Under the pieces are notes generated by a model. It saw nothing but the letters and a program-made list of their open reading frames with translations, did no database searches and was not told the DNA's origin. Positions 58,259 to 64,000 of a stretch of 64,000 nt of DNA are shown piece by piece; position 1 is the first letter of the stretch, and every line of letters starts with the position of its first letter. The stretch is taken from the NCBI GenBank assembly GCA_024138025.1, contig JAMXBD010001579.1, positions 275,062 through 339,061 of the forward strand, in the 5' to 3' direction. Both the position numbers and the translations under genes were made by a program. This DNA comes from Combretum micranthum. Lineage: Eukaryota; Streptophyta; Magnoliopsida; Myrtales; Combretaceae.

Positions 58259-59652
58259 TTTCGTAAGGAGCCATAACACTTTGGTTGGACAATTCTTGGA
58301 AGGTTTGTTGATGCCGACTCCATGCACTTCAAGTAGTTAATAAGTGGTTAAAAAGTTATCGAGATCACAATCTACCTCTGTAATGTTATGTTCGGTTTAT
58401 TCAAAGATGATAAAGTGTAGAAAATCATAGCTATTATTCTTGTATTATTTTGTTTTGTTGTTAAGGTATTTTTGAAATAAAATATTTTATCCCTTTTTTT
58501 AATGGATTGGTCCAGTGGTTTATTAATAGCAAGATTCATATTCAATTATGATAGTGTAACTCTAATACTTAATATATTAATTGCTCTATTTATTTTAATT
58601 TTCAAATGATTAATTTTACAATTCTATAATAAGATAGTACAAGTTTCGATTATTATTTAAAATTTTTTATTATTAATTTATTTTATTTAAATTTCATAGT
58701 GATAGGTAACCAACTACACCCTAATTAAGTTAGTTATCCTTAATATTCATAATTTTTATAACAATGGGTAACTAGCTGCATTCTAATTTCATAGTGGTAG
58801 TTTTTATTATCCAATAGAGTTTTTAGTCTCATTCTAGCTACACCAATAGTCAGAATTAGCTTGTACGCACCTCGCTTTGGAGCATTTTGCAACTGTTTCA
58901 TCAATTGCAACAATTCTTTTTTCTTTTCCTTTTAAATTGAAATTAGTAATTGCTTTAGGTTGTTGGGCTATATAGTCAACGTGATATTTTTTATTCTTTT
59001 TTTATAATTTTTGTTATATTATTAAATAAAATAAATTCAATAATATTATTTTAATAAATTAATTGCTATTGATAATAAGAATCTAAAACACGTTTCTGTA
59101 CTAACAATAACATATAGCAATAATAATATATTAAGTAAAATGATGTTAAAACATCAAAATATAGGCCATGTTTTATATTTTTCCTTTTCCTTTTTACTCA
59201 TAAGTAAAGTAATTTCATTTTAACTAGAAAAACACATACGGTAACAGATAGCAATTACAAAAAAATCGTAAGTTTGTCAAAAAGTAAAAACAAGAGTTAG
59301 ATGGTTGTAAAAAGACTAAAATATAGGCTATCTTTTTGCATTTTTCCCTTTTTCTCCTCACCCGCAAGTAAACCATTTTCATTCTAACTTAGAAGACACC
59401 TATGCAGACTGCAAGTTGCATTTATGAATTTATCCATTCATCCCCTAATTCTTTCTTTATTTTTATTTTTTTTTTTTTCAATGTTTTGATACGTTTTTTA
59501 GTGGAGTGCTGACTAAAACAAAATACTAAATAATAATTAAAAAAAAAAAAAGAAATATGCATGTATACCAGTCTCATAAATTAAATACCTAAGAAATAAG
59601 CATGTGCCTAGTGTGTATTATCAAAGCCCAAGGAGTCAATCTAGAATCCCTA
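58259..59652. other. AT-rich spacer, no gene
   Basis: Long AT-rich DNA with poly(T)/poly(A) runs near 59460 and 59540. No ORF, RNA gene or repeat family was recognised. Confidence 0.5.
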
Positions 59653-61949
59653 TGTTGGTCATGATGAGTGCTCCTAATAGAATGGGCCGCTAATTATCCA
59701 CCCAAGTGCTAGATCTAAGGACCTTCTACCTTGACTTCGCATCGATCAGACCAAACTTGTGACCCCATTGATGAGTTTGACTCATTGGCTAAGCCTCGCC
59801 CGACTATATGGGACATGACCCATCTAATGATCCGGCTAATAGCCGAGTCATAGGTGGCTCAACACCAACAATCCACCAACCCACTGGGTTAGGTAGGTCA
59901 CGGAAACAAAAGAAAGTAAACCCAATCAAAGAAAAAAACATTATGAAGCTTCTAACGCTTGATGCCTAGGAAAATACAAAAAAGTGTGTGTGTCGGTGTC
60001 TATGTCTCTATCAATGAGTTTTCTATTGAGAGCTAGTAATACTTAAGAAAAAGGAGATTATAGCCAATATCAATTTCTTTTCTAAACTTAAAGTCTAATT
60101 TATGCACAATAACAAATATAAACAACAACAATAATAAATAGAGAGATTGGGAAAATGAAGCTTGCACTACGATTTTAACATGGAGATCGGTCCCCTCCCC
60201 CCCAATCTCTACGGTCCACAACAAATGCTTCTCTTAATGGAGAAGTTCACCATTTATTCAAATAACAAGATTTGCCTTAATAGAGGACTTCAACGCATCA
60301 ACAAACAACTACTTGAGTTAAGTCTTTATAATCTCAAACTCACAAGACTTAACTCAAACTTCTCCAACAAGCTCACAAAAATCTACAGTAGTGCTTTTTA
60401 TAAAGATTACAATTATACAACAAATAGCACTATACTAAGTTTCTTGCTCTCAAACTATACAAGTAACACTTAAGAAAAAGGAGATTATAGTAGCCAACAT
60501 CAATTTCTTTTCTAAATTAAAAGTCTAATTTATGTACAATAAAAAATATAAACAACAACAATAATAAATAAAGAGATAGGAAAAATGAAGCTTACACTGC
60601 GATTTTAACGTGGAGTTCGGTCTGCCCCCTAATCTCCACGGTCCACAACAAATGCCTCCCTCAATGAACGACTTCATCATTTTTTCAATTAACAAGATTT
60701 GTCTCAATAGAGGACTTCAACACATCAATAAATAATTACTTAAGTTAAGTCTTTACAATCTCAAACTCACAAAACTTAACTCAAGACTTCACCAACAAGC
60801 TCACAAAAACCTATAGTATAGTACTTTTACAAAGATTACAATTATACAACAAATAGCACTATACTAAGTTTCTTGCTCTTAAACTATACACGTAACACTT
60901 AAGAAAAAGGAGATTATAGCCAATATCAATTTCTTTTCAAAACTTAAAGTCTAATTTATGCACAATAACAAATATAAACAACAACAATAATAAATAGAGA
61001 GATTGGGAAAATGAAGCTTGCACCGTGATTTTAACGTGGAGATCGGTCTGCACCCTAATCTCCACGGTCCACAACAAATGCCTCCCTCAATTGAGGACTC
61101 CACCACTTTATTTAATTAATAAGATTTGCCTCAATAGAGGACTTCAATACATCAACAAACAATTACATGAGTTAAATCTTTACAATCTCAAACTCACAAG
61201 ACTTAGCTCAAGGCTTCACCAACAAGCCCATAAAAACCTATAGTATTGTGCTTTTACAAGAATTACAATTATAAAACAAATAGCATTATACTAAGTTTCT
61301 TGTTCTCAAACTATACAAATCACAAATAATATTTTGAGAGTGTTTATAAGATTTTGAGTATAAGAAGTAAGCTTTTTCAACAACTAAAAAGTCTTCACAA
61401 ACTTCTATTTATAAGCTCCAAGAGAAGTCTAGCTATTATCCCTTAAAAATCTTCCAACAATCGAACAAAACAACTCCTAATGACTAGTTTTAGGCTGTAC
61501 CGACAAGCCGGTCTAAGTCTCCACTGGGTAGCCAGTCTACATCAAGCCATCGACCTTCCCTTCAATCAATCTTGATCATTTTCATGTTTTTTCCAGTTTA
61601 GACCAGTGAGCCGGTACACTCCTGATAGTTTCGATATGCTTTCGTTTTTATCCATATCCCTCTCATTCAAACTGATGGAGATGATTCAAGATACTACGAA
61701 AAGCTTAGAGAAAGCTCTACAACTTTCATGTTTTGACCTTTAAGAGATTCCAAAGGAATCAAGGTCTAAATGTTTCTTGAATCAACCTGCAAAAAATATA
61801 GCACAACCAAAACACAAAACACATATAATTTTCAAGCATTTTATTCATTCAAATTATTTGACTAATTAAGTCTAATTTAACACAATTGGGTAGTTAATTG
61901 TTCGACTAATTTCTTCATCAAAATTCACATTGAATACACAAGTTCAACA
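59653..61949 (-). repeat. Probable 3' LTR of a minus-strand copia (Sirevirus-like) element
   Basis: On the minus strand a polypurine tract (AAAAAAAGGGGAGA, plus 61951-61964) is followed by TGTTGAACTTGTG from 61949, the same layout as copia-1's 3' junction. The other end, plus TGTTGGTCATGATG at 59653, reads CATGACCAACA on the minus strand, matching copia-1's GGGACCAACA end. The length of 2.3 kb includes three tandem 428-bp repeats. The second LTR is outside the window or lost, so the boundary at 59653 is inferred. Confidence 0.45.
60041..61320. repeat. Three tandem copies of a ~428-bp repeat
   Basis: ACTTAAGAAAAAGGAGATTA begins copies at 60041, 60468 and 60897 (periods 427 and 429). Each contains TTTTAACGTGGAGATCGGTC-like and CACGGTCCACAACAAATGC blocks. 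The third copy fades at about 61320. Short ORFs in it are spurious. Confidence 0.93.
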
Positions 61950-61964
61950 ATCTCCCCTTTTTTT

Positions 61965-63164
61965 ATGAGAACAATCATGCATAATTAACTCTCATTCAAT
62001 TTGCCACTCCAACTCAATTAAGCATTCGGGTTTCAAAAGAATTTTCTCAACTTGATTCAAAACACTTTATGCTTAACTCTAGGAAGATCTCAAGTTATAC
62101 TTAATTATCAAAACTTCACACATATGCACACAAACATGTTAATTGTGCACAATATTTCTCTTCCTATGGACTCATTGAAAAGATAAACTCAATATATGCC
62201 ACAAAAAGAGAGATGCACAAGCAACATGTAAGTTCTAAAAGATGTTTTAGACATGTTTGAGTTACTCAAAACCATGTAAAAACATATATCTCAAATTTGT
62301 GCAAATTATTTGTCCAAAATTGCATGATATGTTTTTCAATAGTACACAAATTTGTCCAGAAAGCTTTTTAAACATTTTAAATCATTTAAACAAGTTTAGA
62401 AAGGAACATTAAACATGTCTAAAAATTGTTTATGCATCAAAAGCATGAAAAACCATTTTCATGCATTCAAAACCAAGTTTTAGCACAAATTAAGCTGAAA
62501 ACATGCACAAAAACAATATATCATTAAAGATTCATGCTTAAACACATTCAACGCTTCATGCAAGTTTAAAAAGTTATATAAAGCATGTTGAAACTAAACA
62601 AACTCACATAAGTTCACATATTACAAATTTATGCACATTAGTCATCAAAAGCATGAATTTTCCTAGGGAGTGTGCACAAAATTATCTAAAAACATTTTCT
62701 TTCAAATTTGAACCTTTGTACAAATTTGTTTAGATCCAATAAACATGAAAAAATATGATTTAAACATAAAAAAAACATGGAAATCCAATTATGTGTATTT
62801 CAAACCCCATTTAAGCTAAATTTTAGCTCAAAATATGCATAAAAGCATGTCCACACCAAATATTTGCATATGCAAGCACATTAACACATTATATACATAA
62901 ATATCAAGGCACAAACCATTAAACTCAAATAAGTTAAGATTATACCTTATTTTTGCCCTTAAAGCCACTTGGGTACCTACAAAAACACAAACAATCATCT
63001 TTTTGGTACCCATTTTTGCTTGTGTCCTTTTTTGTTAGTCATAGCAAATATTTCCATTCTTGATACCCAAATGTACTTGCTTGTGTGATTAAAATGCATA
63101 ATCTCTCCCACTAATCTTCATCCAAGGTCATTGGAAGCAATAGGAAAACTTGTCCATCTTTTTA
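61965..63164 (-). other. Non-coding, probably retrotransposon interior
   Basis: AT-rich sequence with many AAACATG/CATGTTT words lies between the polypurine tract and the gypsy protease fragment. No ORF was recognised. It could be the untranslated 3' part of a copia interior or a decayed gypsy region. Confidence 0.35.
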
Positions 63165-63484
63165 GATCTTGTAGGTATTCTGATAACCATCATCGACAAC
63201 TCACCTATTATACTATCGTGGTCTTCCCAAAAAGACTTGTGCACAATCCATAGGAGCTATATCACAAGTTATAGTATCAATATAATCTCCTATAGCAATG
63301 AAAACCTATGTCTGCTTATGAATGTGTACAACATCTGTTGAATTCAACCATCGAAGGTTGTATGACTTCGGATGTAGAATCACCTGTAACTTCATCCGCT
63401 TCACAAAATCTTGTGAAATCATATTCGCATAACAACCTCCATCAACAACCAATTTACAAACCTGCTCCTGAACCACGCATCTAG
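63165..63484 (-). pseudogene. Ty3-gypsy protease (retropepsin-like) fragment
   Basis: Minus-strand reading gives VCKLVVDGGCYANMISQDFV, then HPKSYNLRWLNSTDVV, then CDIAPMDCAQVFLGRPR and VVDDGYQNTY. This is the retropepsin-like domain of plant gypsy gag-pol (DxG active site here D-G-G, then the L-G-R-P block). In-frame stops occur after KQT, after GRPR and after YNR. RT should follow to the left but is absent, so the element is truncated. Confidence 0.8.
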
Positions 63485-63524
63485 CTTGAAATAAATTCTC
63501 TTGATGACATGATTCTTCTTGATC

Positions 63525-64000
63525 CTACAAATTAAAAGAAATAGTAGTAACAGCAACTTTTCCTTCCTCTTCTTCTTCCTCAACTGTCTCCCTTTTTTCA
63601 TCATCTATTTGCACCTTCTCGATAACAACAATCTCTGCTTCTTCTTTCTTAAGTAACTTTTCATCAATGATCTCAACCTTTTCAACCTTCTTGTTTGTAA
63701 AAATTGCCACTTTTGGTTCAACCCTAACAACTTTTACTTCAGACTTTTTTTTCTTCCTATATGCCTTTTCAAAATAAACTTCTCTACCCAATCATCTATA
63801 GTCTTCATTACTTGTTGTAAATCTCGTTTTATAGCCCAAATCTCACGTTGTCTATGAGATTCTTCATAAGTAACTCTCTTATGTCTTGATTAATCATATA
63901 ATCTTGAACCACCATTATAAAAATTTGATGCATGATATTGATAAAAATCTTATTCATTACAATTTTTTGAATAATAATACCCCGACATGTTTCTAGCAAA
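63525..64000 (-). pseudogene. Ty3-gypsy gag-to-protease linker, runs off the window
   Basis: The minus-strand frame 63791-63525 is Lys/Glu-rich (VEKVEIIDEKLLKKEEAEIV, then a Glu run) and leads toward the protease. Upstream frames to the window edge are short and broken. Position and composition fit the charged region between gypsy gag and protease. No zinc knuckle is visible before the edge. Confidence 0.5.

Noticed and set aside
60162..60473. A 103-residue plus-strand ORF as a gene
   Set aside because: It lies wholly inside the 428-bp tandem repeat and is not maintained in the other copies.
1..64000. CRISPR arrays, operons or bacterial features
   Set aside because: None are present. All repeats are transposon-derived or simple, and gene structure is eukaryotic.

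Overview
This window is nuclear DNA of a flowering plant, most likely a eudicot. The evidence is spliced genes with GT-AG introns, low gene density, nested plant transposon families, a plant-type TOM7 and a plant DOXC-type 2-oxoglutarate/Fe(II) dioxygenase. I could not narrow the species.

Layout. Positions 1-8214 hold the body and 3' LTR of a degenerate Ty1-copia element with Sirevirus traits: coiled-coil gag, an extra ORF after pol, and doubled polypurine tracts. It sits inside an older Ty3-gypsy pol remnant (8215-10140). A non-LTR (LINE) fragment with a poly(A) tail follows (11081-12772).

The core of the window is a direct tandem duplication of about 20 kb. Unit 1 is 12788-36235 and unit 2 is 36236-56905. 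The ancestral unit held, left to right, a dioxygenase gene (+), a hAT-like MITE, an F-box/FBA gene (-), AT-rich spacer with another MITE, a 5S-rRNA-derived LTR resembling Cassandra, and more spacer. Each unit then changed on its own. Unit 1 carries a Mutator-like element (about 13220-19727) encoding both a transposase and a plant mobile domain (PMD) protein. It also carries a 1.8 kb GC-rich array of seven inverted units with tRNA-like promoter boxes inserted in the 5S-type LTR (29185-30977), and a 1.0 kb hAT-like element (33582-34601). Unit 2 carries a complete-length copia element in the F-box leader (43270-48132) and a Tourist-like MITE (48283-48588). For four of these five insertions the sister unit shows a clean empty site, so those insertions can be ordered after the duplication.

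Genes. The unit 1 dioxygenase is intact (four exons, 355 codons). The unit 2 copy is broken in exon 4. Both F-box copies carry frameshifts. TOM7 (57172-57408, minus) lies just right of the duplication and is the clearest housekeeping gene. Right of it are a MITE, AT-rich DNA, a probable minus-strand LTR containing three 428-bp tandem repeats (59653-61949), and a minus-strand Ty3-gypsy protease fragment that runs off the right edge.

Caution: the two units differ by many one-base indels, several at homopolymers, so some gene breaks could be sequencing errors.
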